From Rhypophila decipiens (taxonomy: Eukaryota; Ascomycota; Sordariomycetes; Sordariales; Naviculisporaceae): 64,000 bases of DNA. Numbering within the stretch: position 1 is the first letter of the stretch; every line of letters begins with the position of its first letter. Below the pieces are notes generated by a model. That model worked only from the letters and a program-made list of their open reading frames with translations. It was not told where the DNA came from and did not search any database. A program made the position numbers and the translations under genes. Location: contig MU858049.1 of NCBI GenBank assembly GCA_033297075.1, positions 620,001 through 684,000 of the forward strand, given 5' to 3'. This document shows positions 20,889 to 31,996 of this stretch, one piece after another.

Positions 20889-23708
20889 ATGGCGGAAATT
20901 GACAAGTCAGATTGGACACATAGCTGGAAGATTTGGTCAGACACGCCAAAGCCAAAGCGATCGAAGCGTTGGATTCTAGGAAGGAGGTCCTCACCAGCCA
21001 GCAACACGAAAGCTCAAAAACAACACAGCACCACTAATCTCGGAAACTATCGAGAGCCGTCATCTGGTAGTTTCAAGCCCCAGTCTTCGGGAATTGAGAC
21101 GCCTGAAATCTACCGGACGACGTCGCATGTTGAATCGTCCTCGGCGGGCATTGAGCTGACGCCTCTCTCAAAGTCTTCGGGCGACCCTGGCGCGGATCAC
21201 ACGGACCGGGGACTTGTCAATACCTCACCAATCTCGCCCATTGCGTCGGGGAATTCACAGAGACTGTCTGGTGCAACAATGTCTCGCGGAACCACGTCAC
21301 CCATGCAGACTCGGTTTCGGGAGGAGCTCGAAGACGTGCCTCTCCATTACAAGCCCGGAGGAAGCTTGGAACAAAAATACGGTAAGAAACCCCTACTGCC
21401 TACCAGTCTCTCCATGCAGAGAGCTGAACCTCGCCGCCGTATAGCTCGTCCGCCCATGGACTGTTCTTCAAACCGAGATCCCACCCAAAGCAGACGCAGT
21501 CCGTTGGCTTTGGCCTTTTGGGGACTGTCACTCTTTTCGACACTGGGGAGCTTCCTGTGGTTGATTGCCGCCATCTATCAACCCAGATGGGGTCGCCTCA
21601 TCTCCTCGGGAGGCCACGGCCTCTCGCCGTCGACAGCATCATTGCTCACTGCACTTTTGGCCAAGCTCATTGAGAGTGCTTTTGTCGCGGTTTTCGTGTT
21701 TACCATTGGGCAGATCCTGACAAAGAGGTCGTTCGATCGAGGGTCCACTGGTATGAATCTGGCCGAGATCTCGATGAGAAACTGGGTGATCCAGCCCGGC
21801 TTGATGATCACGGATGCGCCAGCTGTCAGAACGGCCGCCGTGACCACGCTGGGAATCATATGCCTCGTGGCGACGTTTGCCGGCACACTCTATACCACTG
21901 CTTCGGACGCCTTGGTCTCTCCAAAGCTGAAATTTGGTGCACTACAGTGGAAGACGTTGCAGACCAATGCCACGGCCAGTTACGCTTACCTTCCCTACAT
22001 GAGGGAGACGTGCGTGACACCCATCGACGAGGCAATGGATGGTTTCAGCAACGACGCCTGCCTGGCGGTGGCTCTTTCTGGTGGCTCATATCACAATTTC
22101 AAGACCTTTCTGGCACTCTGGCACGAGTCTCCCCCAGCCGAGATTCTATCCGGTGCTGTTGTGATGACGAACCGGCCCAAGGTAAAGTCGATACTCTTCG
22201 ACAACACAACCATGACAGCACAATGGATCGAAGGCAATTATAGCGACCCAAGTTTGAGCTTCCAAAGTTACAACAGGGTGATCGACAATGTCACCCTGGC
22301 AATGCCGCATCCCGGTGTATATACCGCCGCAAAAGACCCGGCCAACGGCATCCTCCAGCCAAGCGAGCTCTCGGGAGTAGGGGAATTCGAGATCCGGGCC
22401 CGGGCCGTGAGTCCGACGGTAAACGTGCTGTGCGCCAACATGCAGCGTCGAGAGCTCGAGCCCTTGGTTTATTCAGAGTGGCCGAATGCCAAAGTCAACT
22501 CCACTCCTGTGCTGGGGCAAAAGATTGGGTGGCTCGGGTGGCAGCAGGATGTCCCGGTCGTGGGCGAACATGAGTGGCTGAACCGCACTGTCGTTGATGA
22601 CATCTTTCGATGGGGGCCCCAATATGGTCGCCGTCCGCCCGTCTTTTCCATGTATCCCATGGAGTTCAACCTCATCAACAATGCAACAGTGTACGCGTCG
22701 GATTCTTTTTACATCTTGGCCAAGAGCAACTCGACGCGGGACTACACCCTTTGCCAGATGCGATCCTGGATGTCTTGCAAGTGCTCTACTCAGTTCAACG
22801 TTTCGGGCACGACTGGAGCACATCTGCGAGCACACTGTGAAGACGACAGCGACGAAGCTAGCTATCAGAAACATGGGCCTCATATGGACCCCAACCAAAC
22901 ATCGAGGGACTGGCGGAACCTGGCTGACGAATGGAATCTTGCTCTGTATCTGAATTCGGGCTTGGTGAATGCCAATGCGTCGAGAGACCGCATCCTCACT
23001 CAGTTGATCCTCACCCAGCCCAAACTGTCGGCCAGCTTGCCTTCCTTTGCGGAAGGCATTGCTGCCTTGGTCAGTTCCACTCTGACCGCGGGGTCCATGG
23101 ATACGTCGTTGGTCCACGACTGGCCCAACGGTCCCAACGAGACAGTACCCATCATCAGACCCCCTGAGGTACAGAGCTTCCGAGCTCTTATTCGGACCCA
23201 GGAGTACACCTCTTCGTACTACACGGACTGGCAGTCGGTCTTTTACGGAGTGCTGTTTATCGTCTTTCTGTTGAACATTCTCTGCCTGTTCTATTTCACG
23301 GCAACTTTGAAGGGTCGTCCGCTGGCCGACTTTACTGATCCACCTAATCTCTTTGCTCTTGCTATGAACTCGCCGCCGAGTGACAGACTGAAGGGCTGTT
23401 GTGGCGGTAGTCCAGACCGTAGGACTCTCGGCGCTCCCTTCGGCATTGGCTATTCTGCGTGTGCGAACCATTACTACTTTGAGGAGAGAAACAAGGCAGA
23501 CCTCAACAACCGATGGGGCGACCACAGTAGTGTCAAGAACGATGATAATCGCCATTCGGGCATTGGTTCTACAACCAGCAGCTTTCCTGCATCTCCTGCG
23601 TCGGATACGGTGATGGCTGACCGTGCTGAGAGGGGAGAGGGTGGTGAGGAGACTCCTGTATCTGGACGTCCTTCTTCCAGGTTGAGCAGTGCCCGGGCCT
23701 TGCTTTGA
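20889..23708 (+). CDS. DUF3176-family fungal membrane protein
   Basis: A single exon of 939 residues. The N-terminal 200 residues are polar and Ser-rich and probably cytosolic. Three membrane segments follow at about 204-228, 250-280 and 315-338, the first carrying FLWLIAAIYQPRWG, which I recognise as the mark of DUF3176. A large extracytosolic region of about 440 residues carries many N-x-S/T sites (for example NATA, NTTM, NVT and NRTV) and several Cys, then a fourth membrane segment at about 782-805 precedes a polar tail. The family is widespread and expanded in Pezizomycotina, without a known function. Long antisense frames exist here but are shadows. Confidence 0.87.
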   Translation: MAEIDKSDWTHSWKIWSDTPKPKRSKRWILGRRSSPASNTKAQKQHSTTNLGNYREPSSGSFKPQSSGIETPEIYRTTSHVESSSAGIELTPLSKSSGDPGADHTDRGLVNTSPISPIASGNSQRLSGATMSRGTTSPMQTRFREELEDVPLHYKPGGSLEQKYGKKPLLPTSLSMQRAEPRRRIARPPMDCSSNRDPTQSRRSPLALAFWGLSLFSTLGSFLWLIAAIYQPRWGRLISSGGHGLSPSTASLLTALLAKLIESAFVAVFVFTIGQILTKRSFDRGSTGMNLAEISMRNWVIQPGLMITDAPAVRTAAVTTLGIICLVATFAGTLYTTASDALVSPKLKFGALQWKTLQTNATASYAYLPYMRETCVTPIDEAMDGFSNDACLAVALSGGSYHNFKTFLALWHESPPAEILSGAVVMTNRPKVKSILFDNTTMTAQWIEGNYSDPSLSFQSYNRVIDNVTLAMPHPGVYTAAKDPANGILQPSELSGVGEFEIRARAVSPTVNVLCANMQRRELEPLVYSEWPNAKVNSTPVLGQKIGWLGWQQDVPVVGEHEWLNRTVVDDIFRWGPQYGRRPPVFSMYPMEFNLINNATVYASDSFYILAKSNSTRDYTLCQMRSWMSCKCSTQFNVSGTTGAHLRAHCEDDSDEASYQKHGPHMDPNQTSRDWRNLADEWNLALYLNSGLVNANASRDRILTQLILTQPKLSASLPSFAEGIAALVSSTLTAGSMDTSLVHDWPNGPNETVPIIRPPEVQSFRALIRTQEYTSSYYTDWQSVFYGVLFIVFLLNILCLFYFTATLKGRPLADFTDPPNLFALAMNSPPSDRLKGCCGGSPDRRTLGAPFGIGYSACANHYYFEERNKADLNNRWGDHSSVKNDDNRHSGIGSTTSSFPASPASDTVMADRAERGEGGEETPVSGRPSSRLSSARALL

Positions 23709-24928
23709 GGATTTGGGACCGTAACAACGAGTTTCGGTCATGGAAAGATGTGTTGGTTTCCAAAATAGGGCATGTCTTTCTTGTTGGGTTGTTTCTAGGC
23801 GAAGATGGCATGTGCATTTTCCGGTCACAAAGGCTTTGTCTTTTTTGATCTATGATACCATCCCATATCCGTATTCTACCGGCGGTCAACTCCTTCAGGG
23901 GCGTTCATGAGGCGGTTGTAGTATTTGGTTTCGTCATGACTGGCTACCTAGTTAATCACAGATAGGAATATCTTTGCCGGGTACTAGTTAAATTGGAGTC
24001 TTGATTGAGACACGTTTCGGCCACGAGCTGTCTAATCTGTGCCCTCGAACTTGGTGTTTATGTGAAGATTGTACTGTATGTTGTGAATGTTTACCTCCGT
24101 AAAGGGGTTAGTTCCCACAGTGACCGTGCCAAGCATCCATCCCGCCCTTTGGATGTCATCGTCAGCCGAGACCATGAACACTTTTTAAAGTACACTATTC
24201 CGTGTCGATATTTAGCATCAGAACTCAGTGAGATTGGGATTGACTGGAAATGATAACTAATCAACGCCGAGCAAGTGTTACCCGGCAGAGTTACCGCAGC
24301 GGTGCCTTTCAGGGGACGGTGCCGCTGAGCGCGCCGTTTCTCCGCACCAACCCCCCCGCCTACTGGTTCATGTCATCCGGAAGGCACACCAGGAACAGCC
24401 GAGGTAAGTACCTAGCTGGACGGCACCCAGTACAACATGATCTCATCGATTGGTGATATTTGAAGCTACATCACCTACTACCACTCTGGCAGATTCCGTG
24501 TGCACGCGTAACCAAACTGAATCAATAATTTGCTGCAGCTTGTATATGCGCTTGTCACCCATAGGGCGCGCGAACTACCCTCGACCTAATCAGCCATTCA
24601 TCTACCAGCTATCGACAACTACTCACGCTCTAGGATTTTCACTTGCTGGTGTTCTCGTGCTATAATATTCCCAAACGCCAATTCGCAGACTGAGCAATTG
24701 GACGAGATTGGCGCTGCCGATTTCGGGTACCACTTACACGCACTTGCACACTTTCACCGAGGTATGTACATATTAGTTCGTTCATTACTTTATTCAAGCT
24801 TCTTTGAATCGGGAATGAAAAGTTGACATGTATACACCCAGGTACCTACCTTCCAGGGCCAGTGAGACCTGACCTTGCAATCGCCTCAACTTAATCACCG
24901 GCCCTGCTAGCAACAAACAAGAAGAACA
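23709..24928. other. Intergenic between the DUF3176 gene and the GST-like gene
   Basis: No gene seen. Frames of 60-80 codons show no protein-like features. Confidence 0.5.
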
Positions 24929-26161
24929 ATGGCATCCCAGCAGCTTCCCGTTGTTCTCTACCACTACCCCTACTCGCCCTACGCGAGACGGGTCCTCTGG
25001 TACCTCCATCTGCGAGGCATTCCGTTTACCCAATGCGTAGGTTATCCATAGTCTAACCTCAACTCAAGTCAAGATGAAACCACCCGATAATCCAGATCTC
25101 TCTCCCTCTCTCTCTCGCGTACGTTCAACCAGCCCTCCTAACAATATCATCATGTCTTGCAGGTCCAACCCCCCATCATGCCCCGCCAAGACCTCCTCCG
25201 CCTCTCCATCACCCACCGCAGAATCCCAATCCTCTCGATAGGACGGGACATTTACCTCGACAGCCGGCTCATTCTCCAAAAGCTCGAGCAAGCTTTCCCG
25301 CCCTCGGAGACGTACCCTGCCCTGCCAGTCCCGTCCTCATCAAGCCCGGAATCCGCTCTCCTGGAGCCTCTCCTCCGCTCGAGCGCCATTGACAACGGCA
25401 TCTTTGCCTCTGGGGCAAAGTTGATCCCCACGACCCTGCCGCTGACAAAAGACCCCAAGTTTCAAAAGGACCGTGCCGACTTTTTCGGTCCCGGTCCTGG
25501 CTCCAAAGAAGCAGCAGCTGGTCAAGTAGCCGAGGCGTTGGCTGATATCAAGGCCCACTTTGAACTCTTGGAAAGCACAATTTTCTCGGATAATCGATGC
25601 TGGGTTCTGGGCACACCAGAGGAACAAGGCCCGTCAATGGCGGATATCGAAGCTGTCTGGGTCTTGCACTGGCTTACTACGCTCCCTGGCGCGCTCGGTC
25701 CAAAGGGGTATATCTCGGCGGAGAAATTCCCAAGAGTGTTTGGGTGGATTGCACGATTCGATAAAGCTGTCAACGCGTTGAAGAAGAAGCACAAGGGTGT
25801 GCAGAGTCTTGTTGTCAAGGGCGACGAGGCGGAACGTATCATCAGGAGCGCGGGGTTCAATGAGGAGGATTGGGACAAGAAGGGGGTGGATACCACCGAG
25901 CCGATTGTCACGGCGTTGGGGCTGGAGAGGGGCGGGCTGGTAGAGGCTTGGCCTACTGATACTGGCGTTGGGCATCGCGATCTGGGGGTGCTGGTCGGGT
26001 TGGACGGGAAGGAGGTTGTTATTGAGAAGGTCGAGACCAAGGGGTGGAGTGGTGGGAATGTCGAGTCGGATGGGAAGGGTAATGTCAGGGTTCATTTGCC
26101 TAGGCATGGGTTTCGGGTTAGGGCTGTCAAGGCTGATGGGGGGAAAAGCTCGAATTTGTAA
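24929..26161 (+). CDS. Glutathione S-transferase-like protein with C-terminal extension
   Basis: Exons 24929-25036 and 25163-26161 give 368 residues. Residues 6-80 form a thioredoxin-fold GST N-domain: VVLYHYPYSPYARRVLWYLHLRG, then RRIPILSIGRDIYLDSRLILQKLE, where the turn before the Ile-Pro strand and the Asp-Ser pair fit the glutathione-binding region. A helical part follows (about 110-240), containing a Trp-rich stretch VLHWLTTLPGALG. The last 110 residues are an added region rich in Gly and Val, not present in ordinary GSTs of 210-240 residues. The catalytic Ser/Tyr/Cys is not certain, so transferase activity is unproved. The 126-nt intron contains a long CT repeat near 25098-25116. Confidence 0.8.
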
Positions 26162-26924
26162 GTGTTTTCATCAGGTAGAGTAGTACATACATACATACCT
26201 GGGCTTGAGATGAGGAGGTTGAGGTTGGATAATTTGAAGGAAGGAGGCGGATGAGGGAGTGAAGCGCACCTAGGTACCATATGCTGGACTGCCAGAGCCA
26301 ACGGGAAATGGACAGGTGATGGGCTCCTGTGAGGGTCATCATGATTCAACAGCACAGCTCAATGTACTACCACCTTGGGACTTGAAGTTTTCACGAATCT
26401 TGGGACGTTATCCAGAGGCTGGGCGGGTGACTTGGATGCTGGTCAGTTCAGTACATATCGTTCAGCAGCAGAGGAAGGTGTACTACGTATGCTGGACGTT
26501 TATGTAGGAAAATTGTCCTTGTTCAGTGTCTTCAAGGTGTGATTGCTGGGCAGTTGGAATAAGCCGCAGAGAGGGTCAGGTTGTTAAAGTCCCTTGCCCA
26601 GTTACACTACCTCTGGACACCCAGTTTCGATATATACGTACGTAGTGGTGTAGATAGTTTGTGATAGCAAAGTCACGGCCCGTCACAACCAGCCAACCAT
26701 GGGCTGGAATCCCTCGACCTCCTCCTGTCGAAAGGGTCCAGGTGAAGACGACTGGTCCAGTAATAAAACTCAACCGAACTCAGTAATTACCCCTTGACGG
26801 GTACGCACGCACCGAGTCATGAGAGTGTGAATGGCAACCATCACCGCCGATTACCTACACTTGCCGGTAGTAGATTATATTTGCGCTCAAAGCTCGGGAG
26901 TCGAAAACTCACCAGTTCACTCAC

Positions 26925-27125
26925 ATGGCACTAGCTCCGGATATCACCAAGGAAAACAAGCTCCCGAACCCATCCAACAACGCCCCATCAGTAAACGCCA
27001 TCGATGAATCGGCTGCCAGTCACAGAACAGACCTTCCTTTGCGCCTCGAAATCCACAATCTTGCTCACTTCACTACCGGGCGAGCGATATCCTTTGGTCT
27101 CGACCAAGTTCCATTGGGCCACAAT
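26925..27125 (+). pseudogene. Possible first exon or fragment of an unidentified gene
   Basis: An ATG-started frame of 67 codons ends at a donor-like GTATGT. The part TDLPLRLEIHNLAHFTTGRAISFG looks like a true protein edge, with a faint resemblance to the N-terminus of fungal basic-secretory-type (PBSP) proteins, but too weak to name. Joining it to an AG near 27200 gives only a Cys-rich tail of about 50 residues. It may be a remnant of a lost gene. Confidence 0.2.
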
Positions 27126-27696
27126 GTATGTTGGTCAGATCTAATTAATTACCCACTCATTCACTACTTGTACATGATGTGCGGCTCTGACCGCCCAGGG
27201 AGGTGGTGTCCCTCTTCTTCCAGATCAACTCTGTAGTAGTGGCTGCTGCTGCTGCTGCTTCCGCATGCACTGTGTGACTTGTCTACGCAGTAGCGTCCGT
27301 CCAGCAAGAACTCATCAAAAGCTACTTGCTCTCGTGGCTCTTTAGTTTATGGGGTATTCGGCGAGTAGGTTGAAACATAAACTTAGGGGTCCAAATCAAT
27401 CACGAGACAATGTTTAGCAGTGTTTAGCATCAACGCCCAACCTAGTTCTAAGCTATGTATATATCTCACCCGCAGCTAGACTGGCCTCGCCGACGAGTGG
27501 ACCTGGCGTTAAGCCACTTACCACCACTCCCGCTGAATAGTCTTATGCAGCTCGTAGTGTATGTATCAGACTACTGTACGGATGTGTGCTCAAAATCTCG
27601 TGGTGTCTCAGGCGTATAGAGTAGCGGGCCCAGACTCACAATCGCGCGGGGGCGGCGGGGAGAATAACAGCCAATGTTCGTCTGCCCCGTTTGGAT

Positions 27697-28732
27697 TCAC
27701 AAATGGACGATAGTCTCGGGTATGGTATCTTCTTGCTCACAAGCAAAACAATACCGGTAAACAAGCTGACAGTTTTGCCACATGCTGTAGACGGCGGCGG
27801 TCCTAGTGAAAGTCAGAATACCGAGTCCAGTCATCGATCGTAGAGTAACAATAGAGTTTGTCAGCTGTCTCCTCCATATCTGACGTGAGAACATCATGAC
27901 CCAGCCTAAAAAGCCAATCCTTAGTATTAGTAATCCGATCAACATCAACATCCACGATCAAGGAAAAAGGCCTCTTGTCTGTTCCGTCCGAACTCCGAAG
28001 GTATCATTCGTATCCAAAAGCCTGGCTGGAACGAGGTGCTGCCATGGCTTTTCAGCTGCCCGGTCGAGCAAGTTCTAGCTGGGAAAAGCAGGCCATGGCC
28101 AAGTGAATAGAGGAGTCGAGACCGTAGGAAATATTGGGAATTGGTAATGTACGCAACAATAACTTGGAACATTTGGGTAGGGCCCCACCACGTGTTGTCT
28201 ATAATGGTGGTTGATCGGCAGGTCTGGACCATCTCTCCCATGAAGACGGCGACATGACCGGCAGGCGGAAAGCCGAGTACACTACCTGTGGGTAATCCGT
28301 GACCAGGCCGCTAACTTATCGCCAGAGCTTCTGAGTTTTCATATGGCTGTACGGAGTAAGAATTGAGATTGTAGTTTATCACGGAGGAGTCATATCGGGT
28401 ATCCTCTAGAGTATGGTAAACATACCGACACAACAAGGAGATACAGTCGCTTCGAATAACCCGTGGCAGGACTCCGTAGGCGGGCGCAGGGCACCACGGG
28501 TCGAAATCCGGAAGGTCGAGTTGGCGTCTCTCAGTGGTTCCATGTCGGGGAGCCGGCCGAAGTCTCCAAACTCTCGGATCGATAACTCCACAAGACAAAG
28601 ACAGCCAATTGGAGTGGCTTGAAGCATATCCGCAAGATCCAACGATTCCCTCCGGATTACCGTCACCGGGCGCTGGGCGTTCAGGGCCTGCAACTCTGTA
28701 GCCTGGTACTTGAAGACTGGTGATATGTACAT
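27697..28732 (-). pseudogene. Possible minus-strand gene or remnant
   Basis: Three adjoining minus-strand frames (28732-28406, 28241-27945 and 27951-27697) together hold hydrophobic stretches such as LMLIGLLILRIGFLGWVMMF and a Cys-rich end. I could not build a spliced model that I trust or name a family. It may be a decayed membrane-protein gene or chance. Confidence 0.15.
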
Positions 28733-31683
28733 GTACCTGGAGATTTAGTGCTACGGAGTATGCACTGTGGTAATCAGCAGGAGAGAAAATAGAGGTTCAC
28801 TCTTATCAAGTACTTTCCACGTTCCTCTGAGAAAAACTGCCTTGTCGCTTTCGGTATCTAATCCTTGATTGGGCCAGAGCATTACCCATGTACCGGTACG
28901 CTACGCGCCCGTACCCGTAACGATACGAATGTTAACGTGTGTGGGGAAAGGACGGGCCAGGTGGCGCCCTTTGTGCAAGATGTCCCATGTGCGTCATAGG
29001 GGTTGATGACGAGCCTCTTGGGTACGGAGAACAAAAGGAGCCACGAACCGGCACTGTCGAGGAGATAAGAGGGAGGCACAAAATACCTTATCCGTACGGA
29101 GTATGCAATACGGATATACAAAGTCGGTATCAATATTGATTTCCGGAAAATTAGGTTGGTCGTATCTTGGGAGCCGGGCGACCATGCATTCATTCAAAAA
29201 AGGCTTTTGTGGATCAAGACAAAAAGGAAGTGCCAGAGCGGGTGGCAGACTGGCAGGCAAAAGGTTGGCAGGTGGACAACGAGCAAGCGAAGGTTTTTGA
29301 TTGAGGAAGAAGTGGAGGTGGTGGGGCATTCACAGTGCGAGCATGACGCAAGATCCCTCCTCCTGAGACATCATTCCATCATCACTCGCAGTTACGTCAT
29401 CGCTGCTCATAATCCGTCGGACAATACCAGCGCCACCCTTGCGAAATATGGCCCACAGAATGGGGCCGTTGTTACTCCGGGTCAGATTGTGAGAGAAACA
29501 GATTCCGAACCGACTGCGTCTTCTCGACGATCGCAAGCCAGTTGCTGGACCGGATTGTCGTCCGGCGCTTGTCTTGAACGCTGTGAATGTTGACAGAGAG
29601 TTAACACCGAGAAAGAAAAATCGTAAAGTAAAGATGCGAAAGGGGAAGAAAAGAATCAAAAGCGGTGTTGCGAAGGACAGCATGTGCGGTAAAGGGATGA
29701 AGATCGGCTGCACGGTCGGGCCTTGACGCAATTCGCTATTGTTAACGGATACTTCAACAAGTCATAATACATCATCATCCCATTCATACAGCGTGTGGTG
29801 ACAATGAAAAGAGAAACGGCAGGAAAGGGGGAGGGGGAGGGGAATGGATGGTGTGGGAGGTTGGAAAATGGAAAACCGTGCCGGGCCACTTGATTCGATG
29901 GCAAGGCAGCTTGCTTGCCACGGAGTCCCACTCTTTATACTCTTTCGCAACATTTTATTCCGGTCTTTTAGAAGTTCATGGCGGTGAGTGTTGGCAACTG
30001 CAAAGAAACCGAGTCCAATAGTCCTCGTCGGGAGGGTCGAGACCATCAACACCGTCGACGGCAGATGATAGTTTAGAAACGTCTCACACCCTCTTTTTCA
30101 TCAACAACACGTGTCGATGGCATTTTATCGAGTGTCGCCAAGGTACCGTAAACACCAGAGCGGTGGACTTGTACACGAAAAGGAAAAAAATTGATTCTTT
30201 GGACAAATTCTGCAAGAATGGGGGCGTTTCTCTTCAGAGTCTGGTTACGGAGATTATCCCCGGTAAAAGTACATACGTAATAGCGTATCATTTCATCGAC
30301 TGCCAAAGACAGCGTCGTCTTGCGGCTTGCCTGTCAACGTGGTTTAACTTCAACTAGCCTGTTCCTTCGCGAACGAAAATGGTTGAGGTCTGCAGTTTGG
30401 AGGGCCACAGGGTAATCTTGAGGCTTGGAAATGGATGGAATATTGTTGCCTCCCCATATTCTGGTCTCGATTGTTGATTGATAATCCATTTTTTCGTGTC
30501 TTTCTCTGGGAAAATTCACAGCTGGGGAGCGGTACACATGATGTTACCGTTCCTGTATCGAGTCAACCCATGCAGGGGTCGACGGGGGGCTCCAGGCGCA
30601 ACTAGCCTGTTGCGTGCTTCACCCTTGGCTGCTGCCAAGAGCCGCTCGCGTGAGGAAGACAAGCCCGCACGGTGTGAAGCACAGTGTGACCGCAAAAACG
30701 TTTGTAGCCAAAAGGGCACTACTGCGTATGGATAGGAAATGCAGGTGAACTTGTCCTGCTCTGGCGATAGTGCCTATGCTTCCCCGGTGGTAGGAGCCGG
30801 GCGGAGGTGGAGATGGGTGGACGGCCCTGGTTGACTGGAGTCTGGAAGGAAAAATCGAAGACGGAGTTCCTGAGAAGACAGAAAGAAATCCATCACGGGC
30901 AAATTGGCCATATCCACACTCGTGGAGTGTGTTTTGACAGTTGTCCTCCGCGAGTCCACAACCGGTAGGTATAAAATGCTCCACGCAGAATGCTTGATCC
31001 TTGATGAATAAAAAGCTTGTCCTGTACATATGTAATGGGGGAGAAAGACCTCATGAGTCGTGGGGATCGCAACCCCGGAAAAAGAGCGACTTTTGAAATC
31101 CAGACCGAGAAATCGCCCACAATTCTCAGAGCTGTTGAGGACATTTTGACGGACGGATTGATAAACTTGGCATGCGGAAAGATATCGAATCGTCCTTTTT
31201 TCAAGAGGATCGAGATCTGTAAACCGACTTGTTGAACAAAAAGGGAAAGCAGAAAAGTCTATTTGTGCAGATACGGATCCGTATTCTTCGAGAATGTGTA
31301 CGTACGGGTACCGAAACGTACTTTACCAAGCCGCAACATTACCTGGCACTGTGCGCAACCAAAGCAGCCTATCAAAGGCTCGATGGCCGCGTGCAGAGGA
31401 AAGCACGGTGGGTCTCTCCAAGTCGCCATCTTTTGTGCAGGCGCTGGGGCCGTGTTGTTCTTCTTCTTTGGCAGCTGGTGGGCACAAAAAAACAACTTCC
31501 AGAGCCAGCCCGGGATGGAGACGGGACCACAAAATACTTGGGGCAGTGGCACAGGCCGCTGCTGGCTTGGGCGCACTGGGACGCTGGGGCACCTGCCCGG
31601 GGAGTGGTGGGACTGAAGACCTGCGGTCCTGCGCGAGTGGGTGGCCCAGTATTTTTATTTCACTTGCGCCATTCTCTTTTCCC

Positions 31684-31700
31684 ACGTCATACCTGACGTC
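31684..31700. promoter_or_regulatory. Paired CRE-like sites upstream of the bZIP gene
   Basis: ACGTCA at 31684-31689 and TGACGTC at 31694-31700 lie about 300 bp before the ATG. ATF/CREB-type bZIP dimers recognise TGACGTCA and its half sites, so autoregulation is possible. Confidence 0.4.
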
Positions 31701-31996
31701 TTGTCCCGGTCTTGACCTTTCTCTCCTTCCACACACACCCACATCATCGCACATCACACTTTCGGTCGCGACGAACGACGACGTAAGGCATTAGCCATTT
31801 TCGACAGCAAAGAAGCCCACGAAGGCAATTCGGATGCTGCATTGTAGTATAGCAGCTTCCATTTTATGTTTCGTTGCGATTTAGTGACCTCATAGTCATC
31901 TCGTTTTCCCCCTTTTTCCATTTTTCCTTTTCATTTTTCGTCGCTCGCTCGGGGCCGCTGCACTGGAAAAGCGCCGCAAGATTTCTGATTGACATC

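Larger units (their letters stand above)
26162..31996. other. Gene-poor 5.8 kb upstream of the ATF1-type bZIP gene
   Basis: No frame here is a confident gene. Two weak candidates are listed separately (26925 and 27697-28732). Four copies of TACGGAGT (or its complement) fall between 28350 and 29103. The last few hundred bases contain CRE-like sites (31684-31700) and C/T-rich leader sequence before the bZIP start at 31997. Stress-regulator genes in filamentous fungi often have such long upstream regions. Confidence 0.5.

Noticed and set aside
22473..23828. 451-codon minus-strand frame opposite the DUF3176 gene
   Set aside because: It is antisense to a clear membrane protein and its own composition (Arg/Ser/Thr/Gln) is not protein-like.
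31294..31794. 166-codon frame just upstream of the bZIP gene
   Set aside because: Overlaps other frames in promoter DNA and includes the CRE sites; product not protein-like.
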